DNA of 45,636 nt from Gammaproteobacteria bacterium (GTDB lineage: Bacteria; Pseudomonadota; Gammaproteobacteria; SZUA-229), in contig JABDRN010000040.1 in the NCBI GenBank assembly GCA_013041745.1, positions 1-45,636 of the forward strand. Direction: 5' to 3'. Each line of letters begins with the position of its first letter. Position 1 is the first letter of the stretch. The notes under the pieces are model-generated. The model was given only the letters and a program-made list of their open reading frames with translations. It ran no database searches and was not told the DNA's origin. Both the position numbers and the translations under genes were made by a program. This document shows positions 18,398 through 26,473 of the stretch, one piece after another.

Positions 18398-18523
18398 GTG
18401 ATTTTCGATAATCTCACATTAATATCAATAATTACAATAATTTGCTTGATACTTCTAATTTTAGTTCTAGCTGATTGCTGCCGTATAAGAAAAGGCATAT
18501 ACAAACTATTCACCGGCAACTGA
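18398..18523 (+). CDS. 41-residue putative single-pass membrane peptide
   Basis: A short reading frame with GTG start and a GGAGAG site 7 bases upstream. It encodes one strongly hydrophobic stretch (LISIITIICLILLILVLA) followed by DCCRIRKGIYKLFTGN, a positively charged tail consistent with a cytoplasmic C-terminus. It lies between the divergent NUDIX start and the alpha-E gene end, otherwise empty sequence. The vicinal Cys pair at the membrane edge is notable. Family unknown; evidence is RBS plus membrane-protein composition. Confidence 0.45.
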   Translation: MIFDNLTLISIITIICLILLILVLADCCRIRKGIYKLFTGN

Positions 18524-18613
18524 TTGCCGAAAAAGTGCAATAGGCGTCCTGTATGCATCGTTGCGGTGCGGGCCTTGAGAACACACGACAGACTAAAATA
18601 AGAGCTGAACTAA

Positions 18614-19597
18614 CTATGCCGTTTCTTTCACTGCCGGCTCACCATAATAGATTGCAGTTGAAACCTCCCTGCCTTCAAAATATGATGACGTCAGTTCCGC
18701 ATTGATATCGATAAATGCGAGCTGCAGCTGATTGATATAATCATTAAGGCTGTCATTGACTATTTTTTCTACCCTGGCGTTTCTCACCATACGTTGCGCC
18801 TTAACCAGTGCATACTGCGGTGCTTCATTCAATGGCAAGTTACGCAGGCATAGCTCCACCTGGTTGAGGCAATGATTGATAGCACGGGGAAAGTACTTAT
18901 CCTGTAACAGGTAACGTAGCACTTCGACACCACGAACACGCACATGTACATAACGCCTGTACATCTGATAACCAGCCAGAGAGTCGAGCACACTCTTCCA
19001 CTGTATGTCATCGAACGGTTTTAGCTCCTCATCATTCTTTGGCAACAGATTTTCTGCACGCACATCGATGACACGGCTGGTCATATCTGCACGTTCGATA
19101 TTTCGACCCATGCGAACAAACTCGTATATCTGGTCGTGACTCATGGAGGCGGACAATGTACCTGAAATCAGGTGACATGAATCGATCACGTGACGTAAGA
19201 AATCATAACGGCTGCGCCTGGTCAGAACAGCTGACTTGTTCTCCCTGGCATAGTTATACAGATCATTCAGCGTCTCCCAGACCGCACGTGGAAAGATCGC
19301 TCTCGAAGTACGCAGATTCTCTCGCGCATGGGTGATAGAGCTGAGCATGCAGCTCGGATTTTTTGCATCCATGATGATGAAGCTCATCACATTGCGCTCG
19401 GTCGCTTCTTTATGGTTTTCGAAGAATTTATCCGGTATCCCGGTGATAGAGATGATCGGCTCCCAGCCAAGGGTCGAGTTACGCGGCATATCCAGCAGCA
19501 GGTTGTTGTTCACCAGCAGGATCCGTGCCGTGTTCTCCACACGCTCGACATAACGAGCAAACCAGTATACACGTTCAGCAACGCTTGATAACAGCAT
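18614..19597 (-). CDS. Alpha-E domain protein (DUF403)
   Basis: 327-residue all-helical protein of the alpha-E family, with the characteristic start LSSVAERVYWFARYVERVENTARIL and later RSRYDFLRHVIDSC and GRNIERADMTSRVID. Iyer, Aravind and colleagues predicted that alpha-E proteins act with circularly permuted ATP-grasp enzymes and often transglutaminase-like proteins in peptide-bond synthesis or peptide tagging; the biochemistry is not established. The ATG at 19597 has GGAGG 9 bases upstream inside the ATP-grasp stop region. An in-frame GTG at 19603 is too close to that site. It is coupled to the preceding ATP-grasp gene. The usual transglutaminase and proteasome-like (Anbu) partners do not follow. 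Confidence 0.88.
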   Translation of the reverse strand: MLLSSVAERVYWFARYVERVENTARILLVNNNLLLDMPRNSTLGWEPIISITGIPDKFFENHKEATERNVMSFIIMDAKNPSCMLSSITHARENLRTSRAIFPRAVWETLNDLYNYARENKSAVLTRRSRYDFLRHVIDSCHLISGTLSASMSHDQIYEFVRMGRNIERADMTSRVIDVRAENLLPKNDEELKPFDDIQWKSVLDSLAGYQMYRRYVHVRVRGVEVLRYLLQDKYFPRAINHCLNQVELCLRNLPLNEAPQYALVKAQRMVRNARVEKIVNDSLNDYINQLQLAFIDINAELTSSYFEGREVSTAIYYGEPAVKETA

Positions 19598-19599
19598 GA

Positions 19600-21057
19600 T
19601 CACTTACCTCCGCTTTCTACGATCCAGGTATCCTTACTGCCGCCACCCTGGGAAGAGTTAACGACCAGGGAACCTTTCTTCAATGCCACCCGGGTCAGGC
19701 CACCGCGCGTCACATGCTGACCCTCTCCGGAAAGTATGAATGGTCTCAGATCGACGTGCCGGGGTTCGACATTACCGTCACAAAAAGTGGGAACAGTAGA
19801 AAGGGACAATGTCGGTTGCGCGATATAGTTACGCGGATCTTTCTTGATAAGCCCGACAAACTCTTTATGTGTTTTCTTAGTGGCCGCAGGGCCAACCATC
19901 ATGCCATAACCACCAGATTCATTTGCCGGCTTCACCACCATATTCTCTATATTAGAAATGACATACTCACGTTGTTTGTCGTCCATACAGAGATATGTTG
20001 GGACATTAGGAAGTATCGGATCCTGATCAAGGTAGTAACGGATCATCTCCGGCACATAGGCATACACGACCTTGTCATCGGCAACGCCGGCACCTGGTGC
20101 ATTGGCGATCGCGACATTTCCCTTGCTCCAGGCGCGCATGATACCTGGCACGCCCAGTTTCGAGTCAGGATTAAAGACTTCTGGGTCCATAAACAGGTCA
20201 TCGACACGACGGTAGATTACGTCGACCCGCTCTCGACCATTGATGGTACGCATATAGACACAGTCATCTTCACCGACGAACAGATCGCTGCCGCTGACAA
20301 GTTCTACACCCATCTGTTGTGCGAGGTAGGAGTGTTCGAAATACGCCGAGTTATATATTCCCGGGGTGAGCACGACGATGGTAGGAAAATCAGCCGGTCG
20401 CGGTGATAAGGAGGCAAGCATATCGAATAGCCGGGTGGAATATCCATCGATCGGCAGGATACTGCAGTCTTCGAACAACTCCGGGAAAACACGTTTCATC
20501 ACCAGGCGGTTCTCCAGCATGTATGATACGCCGGATGGCACCCTGAGATTATCTTCCAGTACATACATCGTGCCCTTATCATCGCGCACCAGGTCACTAC
20601 CACAGATATGCGCCCATACGCCGTGTATCGGCTTGATTCCCATGCACTGCTCGCGGAAGTTAACCGATTGCGCCAGCACTTCTTTCGGGAAGATGCCGTC
20701 TTTTATGATCTGCTGTTTACCGTATAGATCACCGATAAACATATTGAGCGCCTGTACGCGTTGTTTCAAACCTGCATCTGTCTGGCTCCATTCGCGTGCC
20801 GGTATGATACGAGGAATGATATCGAATGGCCAGACACGGTCGATACCACCCTCGCCTTCTTCGTTATATACGGTGAATGTGATACCCATGACGCGCATAG
20901 CCAGTTCTGCAGCATCGCGACGTTCACGCAGGTCTTCATCACTCAAGCGCCGCATGTATTGCACGATTTTTCCGGAACCTGGTCTGGCTCTGCCGCCAGG
21001 TGTAATCAGTTCATCAAAACTGTCCGTGCTTGAATAGTTTTCCCAGCTGATGGTCAT
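19600..21057 (-). CDS. Circularly permuted type-2 ATP-grasp protein (DUF404/DUF407)
   Basis: 485 residues of the circularly permuted ATP-grasp family, predicted amide ligases that join amino or carboxyl groups using ATP. Visible landmarks are REQCMGIKPIHGVWAHICGSDLVRDDKGTMYVLEDN (about 135-170), NRLVMKRVFPELFE, VVLTPGIYNSAYFEHSYLA, NAPGAGVADDKVVYAYVPEMIRYYL and the late NMVVKPANESGGYGM. First gene of a two-gene unit with the alpha-E gene. The gap upstream (21058-21436) carries a consensus sigma-54 promoter pointing at this gene, so nitrogen or another enhancer-binding-protein signal probably controls it. The substrate is unknown. Confidence 0.9.
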   Translation of the reverse strand: MTISWENYSSTDSFDELITPGGRARPGSGKIVQYMRRLSDEDLRERRDAAELAMRVMGITFTVYNEEGEGGIDRVWPFDIIPRIIPAREWSQTDAGLKQRVQALNMFIGDLYGKQQIIKDGIFPKEVLAQSVNFREQCMGIKPIHGVWAHICGSDLVRDDKGTMYVLEDNLRVPSGVSYMLENRLVMKRVFPELFEDCSILPIDGYSTRLFDMLASLSPRPADFPTIVVLTPGIYNSAYFEHSYLAQQMGVELVSGSDLFVGEDDCVYMRTINGRERVDVIYRRVDDLFMDPEVFNPDSKLGVPGIMRAWSKGNVAIANAPGAGVADDKVVYAYVPEMIRYYLDQDPILPNVPTYLCMDDKQREYVISNIENMVVKPANESGGYGMMVGPAATKKTHKEFVGLIKKDPRNYIAQPTLSLSTVPTFCDGNVEPRHVDLRPFILSGEGQHVTRGGLTRVALKKGSLVVNSSQGGGSKDTWIVESGGK

Positions 21058-21140
21058 ATCTTTAAGACGCCATTGTCGTATTTCAGGCTGTCGAAATAGC
21101 CTTAGTAAAGTCGATTATTGTTATCAATAAATTTATAAAA

Positions 21141-21155
21141 GCAAGGTACGTGCCA
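21141..21155 (-). promoter_or_regulatory. Sigma-54 promoter for the ATP-grasp/alpha-E unit
   Basis: Read on the minus strand this is TGGCACGTACCTTGC followed by T, a full match to the sigma-54 consensus TGGCACG-N4-TTGCW. The expected start of transcription is near 21130, giving a leader of about 73 bases to the ATG at 21057. Confidence 0.75.
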
Positions 21156-21226
21156 AGATAGTGTATCTCTCAAAAGCCCTCTACATGCGTGTCATCAGCA
21201 TTCCAGAAGTAACAGTAAATTAGAGC

Positions 21227-21275
21227 TGCACCAATATAGACACTTCTTCAGTAGCGACTGATAGATAATGGTGCA
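21227..21275. promoter_or_regulatory. Pair of NtrC-like enhancer half-sites between divergent sigma-54 promoters
   Basis: TGCACCA at 21227-21233 and its exact inverse TGGTGCA at 21269-21275 match the two arms of the NtrC consensus (TGCACCA-N4-TGGTGCA). If each is the good half of a degenerate 18-bp site, the site centres are about 31 bp apart. They lie about 105 and 136 bp upstream of the minus-strand start, close to the glnA enhancer geometry, and about 130-165 bp upstream of the plus-strand start. Assignment to NtrC is inference. Confidence 0.5.
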
Positions 21276-21371
21276 AATTCAAAATTTGACAGTTGATATA
21301 CCTCGCTGAGAATTTTTCATAAGTCCTGTTAGATTAAGGCTTTATTATGATTTGATAGAAAAGCATAAATC

Positions 21372-21387
21372 TGGCGTGGTAATTGCT
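21372..21387 (+). promoter_or_regulatory. Sigma-54 promoter for the HPPD-like gene
   Basis: TGGCGTGGTAATTGCT keeps the essential GG and GC with the right spacing and a full TTGCW box, with two mismatches in the -24 box. Transcription would start near 21398, about 40 bases before the ATG at 21437. Confidence 0.6.
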
Positions 21388-21436
21388 TCAACATATCAAA
21401 GACAATTATTTATCGACCGAGAAATAAAACTAAAAA

Positions 21437-22690
21437 ATGACCAACTCTTTATCTTTCGCCCGCCAGGGAGACAAAACAAATTCGAACTTTTTTGAAGAGT
21501 ACCTGGTACGACTACTCGAAGAACGCGATACCAGCGGGCTAACCGATATGGTACACGAGATTGATGCCATCATGATCACCGTCGATCCCGGACACTCGAT
21601 ACGCTACATCGGTGAACTTGCACTGATGACGCCATATCACTACCTGGTAACCCTGGAGAGCGAAGACCACTGGACACATATTCTGCGTGTCGATATGAAT
21701 TCACCGGATATCCTGTTGCGCGAGGTCAAGGATCCCACCATCAAGGGGATCTTCCGCAGCCTCAATGAAGTCTACCCGATCGGCATGCGTAAACCGAACA
21801 GCCGTTACATGGGTGAAGTTCTTCGCGTGACCAACCTGCATGATGTCGTTGAATGCCAGAAAGCCCGTGAGTTTCGTTTCTTCTCCCAGGATCAGATTCG
21901 CAAACTGCAATTACCGGGCAATATCGCTGTCAGCAAACCTTCTCCTTACACACACAACATCGTGGCATATATGGAACGGCCGGTAGACCAGATCCGCACC
22001 TATGCTCTGGGAGTTAGCGCTATTCGCAATGATGTTCAGGATGTATACCTGTCGGCGAAAGCCAAACAGGAAGAGCTGGAGATCAATGACCTGATCATGC
22101 CGATCGACCACCTGGCTACGCGTGTCTACAGCCAGAACCGAGAAGTCGCCCTGCTCGAGTGGCTGTCACTATCCAGTTACTACTACTGGGGTTCTTACGA
22201 CATCCAGAACCAGAACTCTTCGACAAACGTAACCAAGAGTACACACTACTCTAGCGAGATGTTCAGTCCGGCGAAAGTTTTCACCGCCAACAATACACCC
22301 TACTTTGTCAACCACCTGGAGAAACTGCCATCACCGACAGAGACCTTTGTGCGTAACTATGGCCCTCGATTGCATCACATCGCTCTTGCAGTATGTGATG
22401 GTGACCGTCATGGAATGGAAAATATCGACTTCGTCGTCAAACAGATCGCTTCCCAGGGCCGTGATTTTCTGCTCGATGTCATCGGCTCTAAAGATGACGG
22501 CCTGAAACAGATATTCTCCAGTGCTTCAGAACACTCATCGCTGATCGTCGAATACGTGCAACGCTTCGGTGATTTCAATGGTTTCTTCACCAAACATAAC
22601 GTAGCAGAACTGACTCGTGCAGCGGGTGTAGAAGAAGAGCTGCTAGAGATGCAGGCCGAATCACAGGTGACAGAGAACACACCGGCATAA
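21437..22690 (+). CDS. VOC-superfamily protein resembling 4-hydroxyphenylpyruvate dioxygenase
   Basis: 417 residues. The C-terminal half (about 220-395) follows the second vicinal-oxygen-chelate domain of HPPD: MPIDHLATRV, then GPRLHHIALAV, then SSLIVEYVQRFGDFNGFF near the end. The three positions that bind iron in HPPD (His, His, Glu) are occupied by H225, H314 and E372, so a non-haem Fe(II) dioxygenase is plausible. The N-terminal 200 residues do not resemble HPPD and I do not recognise them. The enzyme is divergent from the ATP-grasp/alpha-E unit and shares with it a gap containing sigma-54 promoters, which suggests one pathway. Not a typical HPPD (overall low similarity), so the substrate is open. 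Confidence 0.7.
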   Translation: MTNSLSFARQGDKTNSNFFEEYLVRLLEERDTSGLTDMVHEIDAIMITVDPGHSIRYIGELALMTPYHYLVTLESEDHWTHILRVDMNSPDILLREVKDPTIKGIFRSLNEVYPIGMRKPNSRYMGEVLRVTNLHDVVECQKAREFRFFSQDQIRKLQLPGNIAVSKPSPYTHNIVAYMERPVDQIRTYALGVSAIRNDVQDVYLSAKAKQEELEINDLIMPIDHLATRVYSQNREVALLEWLSLSSYYYWGSYDIQNQNSSTNVTKSTHYSSEMFSPAKVFTANNTPYFVNHLEKLPSPTETFVRNYGPRLHHIALAVCDGDRHGMENIDFVVKQIASQGRDFLLDVIGSKDDGLKQIFSSASEHSSLIVEYVQRFGDFNGFFTKHNVAELTRAAGVEEELLEMQAESQVTENTPA

Positions 22691-22798
22691 CTGATAAAAC
22701 TGAAACTTTACATTAACAAACTGCAGAAAAACCAGAGAAGATAAAAACCATGTAAATGCAAACTAAGTAGACGTCATCAAAAACCAGGGGAAGTCATT

Positions 22799-23059
22799 AT
22801 GAAACCAACGATCATATTACTAACACTTTCATTGTATAGCACAGCCTTACTTGCGGAACAGGCAGACAATAAAAATTTAAATACTGAAGCCAGGTACGGC
22901 TACCTGAATCATGTTTCAAGCATGATGCATCAGTCGACACAGGCTTTCAAAAAAGGACCTCACTTTCGAAAGCTTATACAACCGGTTGAAAAAGAGACAG
23001 ATGTAAAATTGATCAAAGCTGAGTTGCAAACACGGCGATATTTGAAAAGGATGGCCTAG
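22799..23059 (+). CDS. Small exported hypothetical protein
   Basis: 86 residues with a signal peptide (about residues 1-19, STALLA then EQ) and a basic mature part ending QTRRYLKRMA. AGGGGAAG lies 6 bases before the ATG. No family is recognised. It follows the HPPD-like gene after 108 bases on the same strand and may be cotranscribed with it. Confidence 0.6.
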   Translation: MKPTIILLTLSLYSTALLAEQADNKNLNTEARYGYLNHVSSMMHQSTQAFKKGPHFRKLIQPVEKETDVKLIKAELQTRRYLKRMA

Positions 23060-23082
23060 CAGCAGGTTCTGAAACGATAGTG

Positions 23083-23116
23083 AAAAAAAGAGGCATAACT
23101 CGGTGAGTTATGCCTC
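23083..23116 (-). terminator. Rho-independent terminator (minus strand, possibly bidirectional)
   Basis: A perfect 12-bp stem GAGGCATAACTC / GAGTTATGCCTC with a 3-base loop is flanked by seven A on the plus strand, i.e. a seven-T tract on the minus strand. It closes the minus-strand series coming from carH/phrB and could also stop the plus-strand transcript ending at 23059. Confidence 0.85.
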
Positions 23117-23255
23117 ATACCATGTAGTCTCAGCACGATTTAGCACATGAATATTCCTGATGAGGGTTCATTCGTGCTGTGATCACATTGTTCATTACAA
23201 ACCGGGTATTTACTGAAGGATCGAGAACGTCTGTTCTTTACCAGGGAAATGGTGA

Positions 23256-23384
23256 TCAGTCATGAGCTACAGAATTACACTTCTGATCCACCGGTTGATT
23301 CGGAAATGAAGCCAGCATAATTACGACAAATGATAATGCAACTACGACTGTCATTATTGAGTATGTCATCATATCTAATATCAT
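23256..23384 (-). CDS. 42-residue putative membrane peptide
   Basis: A short frame with ATG at 23384 and an AGGAG site 7 bases upstream. It encodes a hydrophobic segment (SIMTVVVALSFVVIMLASF) and a polar tail with one Cys (QKCNSVAHD). It lies alone in the 522-base gap between the 297-residue gene and the terminator at 23083-23116, so it is probably the last gene of the minus-strand transcript or a separate small transcript. The 139 bases between its stop and the terminator hold no convincing gene. Family unknown. Confidence 0.5.
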   Translation of the reverse strand: MILDMMTYSIMTVVVALSFVVIMLASFPNQPVDQKCNSVAHD

Positions 23385-23581
23385 CAGAATACTCCTGAAT
23401 ATTCGTTTAAGAAAAATTTTTACCGCATGAACATACTATAAATTCAGAACATAAATGACTATGATAATTATCAGATTTTTCAATTATTTCGATGATATTG
23501 TTAAATATTTTCTGAACGGCATAGCCAGCAATTGATAGTTATCAATAAAAGTGCTGAGCGATGAAAATAATTTGAGAAATA

Positions 23582-24475
23582 TCATGCCTGCTGCATGCGG
23601 CATTGCACTCTTGCCGCCTTTAGTTTTTTCTCATCGACAATATCAGGATACAGGTGCCAGTGATGCTCAATCGAAACAGCCTGTACATTGAGATTGCTTT
23701 CCAGGCGTTGCCGTTGTGCTGCCGCAAGGTTTTGTAGCGATAATAGCGATGGCGCTATCCAGGCTATGTAATCATTCACCAGGGAAAGCGATTCATCATC
23801 TGGCCAGCTTTCGCTGAGCAGAAAACCGGGCAAGTCATTTTCCGACACAATCTCTCCACTGTGTTCCAGGGTACCGCTGCCATCAGCTTCACGGCTTATC
23901 CAGTATTTCGTGATGTTGGTACTGGCCTTGCGTTCTACCAGGTTTTCCAGCTGTGTAGCTCGCGGGTAACGGTACTGGCTGGCGACACCGTTAGCACCCA
24001 GGCATGATTTCCAGTACTTCGGTTCCGGCGACAACGCTTTATCGCCATGCTTTTGCGAGGCCAATAGTGCAAGCGGTTGATGCTTATCTTTATCAAAAAG
24101 CCATAACTCACGATTATCGATCAGTTTGAAAGGTATGTGTTGCAGACGCTCTTCTATACACTTTATCAGGATGTCGCACTGGGCGATCAATGGATCCCTG
24201 TCCAGATGCGGTGCCAACGGCCGATTGACCAGGCCCTCGTTCGCTGACCAGAGACCAAAACGATAATACACCGCCTCCTTGATATGCTGATTGAGACTAC
24301 CCCACATACCAGATCGTTCGGTACGGAGCTCAATCTCCCATACCACGCCATTACTGCTCACCGCTCTTCCGCCTTGCGTTTCTATCACCTGCAAAACACC
24401 CAGGAACGGATTGACTCGGCGTATCGCATACGCCTTGACTTCCCCTGTCTCCAGATACAGATTATCAGGCATCAC
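23582..24475 (-). CDS. Hypothetical protein, 297 residues
   Basis: Soluble-looking protein without signal peptide or membrane segment. Visible stretches are YAIRRVNPFLGVLQVIETQGGRA near the start and SEPKYWKSCLG-type Trp-rich segments in the middle. I recognise no domain. It starts 2 bases after the stop of the 63-residue gene, so the two are one translation unit. It sits at the end of the carH-phrB-cbiX series, so light or stress regulation is possible by position only. Confidence 0.7.
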   Translation of the reverse strand: MMPDNLYLETGEVKAYAIRRVNPFLGVLQVIETQGGRAVSSNGVVWEIELRTERSGMWGSLNQHIKEAVYYRFGLWSANEGLVNRPLAPHLDRDPLIAQCDILIKCIEERLQHIPFKLIDNRELWLFDKDKHQPLALLASQKHGDKALSPEPKYWKSCLGANGVASQYRYPRATQLENLVERKASTNITKYWISREADGSGTLEHSGEIVSENDLPGFLLSESWPDDESLSLVNDYIAWIAPSLLSLQNLAAAQRQRLESNLNVQAVSIEHHWHLYPDIVDEKKLKAARVQCRMQQA

Positions 24476-24477
24476 TA

Positions 24478-24669
24478 TTATGCAGCATCGGCCAGTTTTT
24501 TACGCAACAGGCTGATCAGTTTCTCAGCATTGTCCTGCATCTCGGGCGGGATCACCTCGAACAGATACTCCAGCTCATCGAGAACTGTCTCTATCTCGTC
24601 CCTCGACGTGATCTCATCCATTTTGATCGCGACCTGCTGCATATACGCATATGGATCAATTCCGTTCAT
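24478..24669 (-). CDS. Small hypothetical helical protein
   Basis: 63 residues, acidic and helix-prone (EITSRDEIETVLDELEYLFE; ending SLLRKKLADAA), with no signal peptide. It lies 34 bases after the chelatase gene and 2 bases before the 297-residue gene, so it belongs to the same operon. No family is recognised with confidence. Confidence 0.65.
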   Translation of the reverse strand: MNGIDPYAYMQQVAIKMDEITSRDEIETVLDELEYLFEVIPPEMQDNAEKLISLLRKKLADAA

Positions 24670-24703
24670 TATGTACCTCGTACTCTAGTGTATTGCCTGA
24701 TTG

Positions 24704-25072
24704 TTAACTGGTTGCATTAGCCGATGAGATGAGCAGATCCATCATCAGGTCTGATGCGCCAAGATGTTTCGCCACCTTGATCTCGATACCTGGATAATGC
24801 GGCCGGGTCTGTTCCACGATGCTTGGAATATCATTTACTACATGAGTTCCCGAGTTAAGAAAATAGGGCAACACGATGATCTCGGTTGCACCATCATCGA
24901 CGCATTGCTTGATGCCGTCAGGAATCAGGGTATCAGCCAGCTCGAGAAATCCTGCATGGACGATACCGTACTGCTCTGAGCAGTTCTGCTTGAGCCTGTC
25001 CGCAAGTAACATGACCTCTTCATTAGACTGTTGTCGTCTACTGCCATGTGCGATAAGTAAAAGTGCTTTCAT
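24704..25072 (-). CDS. cbiX: Sirohydrochlorin chelatase, CbiX/SirB type (short form)
   Basis: 122-residue single-domain chelatase expected to insert cobalt (cobalamin route) or iron (sirohaem route) into sirohydrochlorin. The metal-binding His of AHGSRRQQSNEE is at residue 9 and the second, at residue 77, lies in PYFLNSGTHVVNDIP; both are family hallmarks. The length equals small CbiX-S proteins that act as homodimers. It starts 10 bases after phrB in the same operon as the B12-binding regulator, which favours a cobalamin-related role, but metal choice cannot be read from sequence. Confidence 0.85.
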   Translation of the reverse strand: MKALLLIAHGSRRQQSNEEVMLLADRLKQNCSEQYGIVHAGFLELADTLIPDGIKQCVDDGATEIIVLPYFLNSGTHVVNDIPSIVEQTRPHYPGIEIKVAKHLGASDLMMDLLISSANATS

Positions 25073-25082
25073 AGTTTTTCTC

Positions 25083-26465
25083 CTAAGAACTTATATTCTG
25101 TTTGTATCTATCTAATGCCTGATCACGACTACTGGCCAGGTCGATCATCGGTTGCGGGTAATCCAGCTCGTTATGTTCAGGCAGCCAGGTATTGATATAT
25201 ATGAAGTTGCTATCAAAACGTTTAGTCTGTGTATTTGGATTAAACACTCGATAATATGGTGCGGCATCGACGCCACATCCCGCCACCCATTGCCAGCCCA
25301 GGCTATTGTTTGCCAAATCTGCATCGACCAGCGTATCCCAGAACCAGTTGGCGCCCTGTAACCAGTTGAGGCCAAGATTTTTCGTCAGGAATGAACTCAC
25401 GATCATGCGTACACGATTATGCATCCAGCCTGTCTCCCAGAGCTGCTTCATACCGGCATCGATAATAGGTATGCCGGTCTCGCCTTTGGTCCAGGCATGA
25501 TAGTCTCTTTTACTGCTCCGCCAGAATGATTTTTTATAGCGTTTATCCATCGGCTCAGTAGCCGTTTCAGGAAAATGCCATAACACGTTATGGGCAAATT
25601 CTCGCCACACCAGCTGTTTCAGGAAGACTTCGGCGGACTGTGCTGTTTTTGAATCTCGCTGCCCTTCCAGCAATGGCCAGATACTGTGACAGATCTGTTG
25701 TGCCGTGATCTCACCGAAATGCAGATAAGGTGATAACCGCGATGTGGCTTCGATGGAAGGAATGTCACGTTCTACATCATAATGCGAGATCGCATCATCG
25801 ATGAAAGCATCGAGTAACTCAAAAGCATGGTCTTCACCCGGACGCCAGTGTGAATGTAATTTCTCATGCCAGTTAGGCTCATCGAGCAGATTCAGTGAGA
25901 TGAGAGATTGCGCTGAACTCACTGCTACATCCTTCAGTGATTTTAACCCTGAAGCAAGCGATGCAGAATCATGCTCGACGTGACCCGGTGTCAGTAATGG
26001 CCGGATCTTTTTGTAGAACGGTGTAAAAACCCGGTAAGGCAACTGTTGATTGTTCAGTATCGAACCCGGTGCAAAAAACAGGCTGTTTTCAAAAGGCAGC
26101 ACTTCAATTATTTTCTGCAGTTTTTTCTCGATGCTGAGATCACGCTTATGCAGATGTGGCTCGTATAGACGGTTATAAACAAGGCTGCTGGCATTGGTCT
26201 CTTCGATGATCTTTGAGATCACCGTCTCACTTTCACCGCAGAAATATTTTAGCCTCAAGCCATGATCTGCAAGTTTCTTTTCCAGGGCTAACAGGCTGTT
26301 ATGCAACCACCAGCGAGATGCCGCACCCGGCTGCCAGGGCTTCTCTTCTTGCAGCGAATGGATATAGATCGGAATAACCTGAGTACTGTTGTCACACACC
26401 CACTGAAGAGCCGCATTGTCATGTATACGCAGGTCACGCCTGAACCATAATATTGAGACTGTCAT
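25083..26465 (-). CDS. phrB: Deoxyribodipyrimidine photolyase (class I CPD type)
   Basis: Repairs UV-induced cyclobutane pyrimidine dimers using FADH- and light. The N-terminal antenna domain begins ILWFRRDLRIHDNAAL. The C-terminal FAD domain includes WLQGANWFWDTLVDADLANNSLGWQWVAGCGVDAAPYYRVFNP, the class I signature with the Trp chain and the Asn of the NNSLGWQW segment. At 460 residues it is of normal length. It begins 8 bases after the carH-like gene, so it is cotranscribed with its presumed light-responsive regulator. Confidence 0.95.
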   Translation of the reverse strand: MTVSILWFRRDLRIHDNAALQWVCDNSTQVIPIYIHSLQEEKPWQPGAASRWWLHNSLLALEKKLADHGLRLKYFCGESETVISKIIEETNASSLVYNRLYEPHLHKRDLSIEKKLQKIIEVLPFENSLFFAPGSILNNQQLPYRVFTPFYKKIRPLLTPGHVEHDSASLASGLKSLKDVAVSSAQSLISLNLLDEPNWHEKLHSHWRPGEDHAFELLDAFIDDAISHYDVERDIPSIEATSRLSPYLHFGEITAQQICHSIWPLLEGQRDSKTAQSAEVFLKQLVWREFAHNVLWHFPETATEPMDKRYKKSFWRSSKRDYHAWTKGETGIPIIDAGMKQLWETGWMHNRVRMIVSSFLTKNLGLNWLQGANWFWDTLVDADLANNSLGWQWVAGCGVDAAPYYRVFNPNTQTKRFDSNFIYINTWLPEHNELDYPQPMIDLASSRDQALDRYKQNISS

Positions 26466-26473
26466 GGCAGTGA

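Noticed and set aside
19714-21037. Long plus-strand frames (223 and 230 codons) opposite the ATP-grasp gene
   Set aside because: They are antisense to a well-recognised conserved protein and have no RBS or recognisable sequence.
23130-23195. 21-codon minus-strand frame with a CxxxC end (ending CAKSC)
   Set aside because: No clear RBS and too short to support without conservation.
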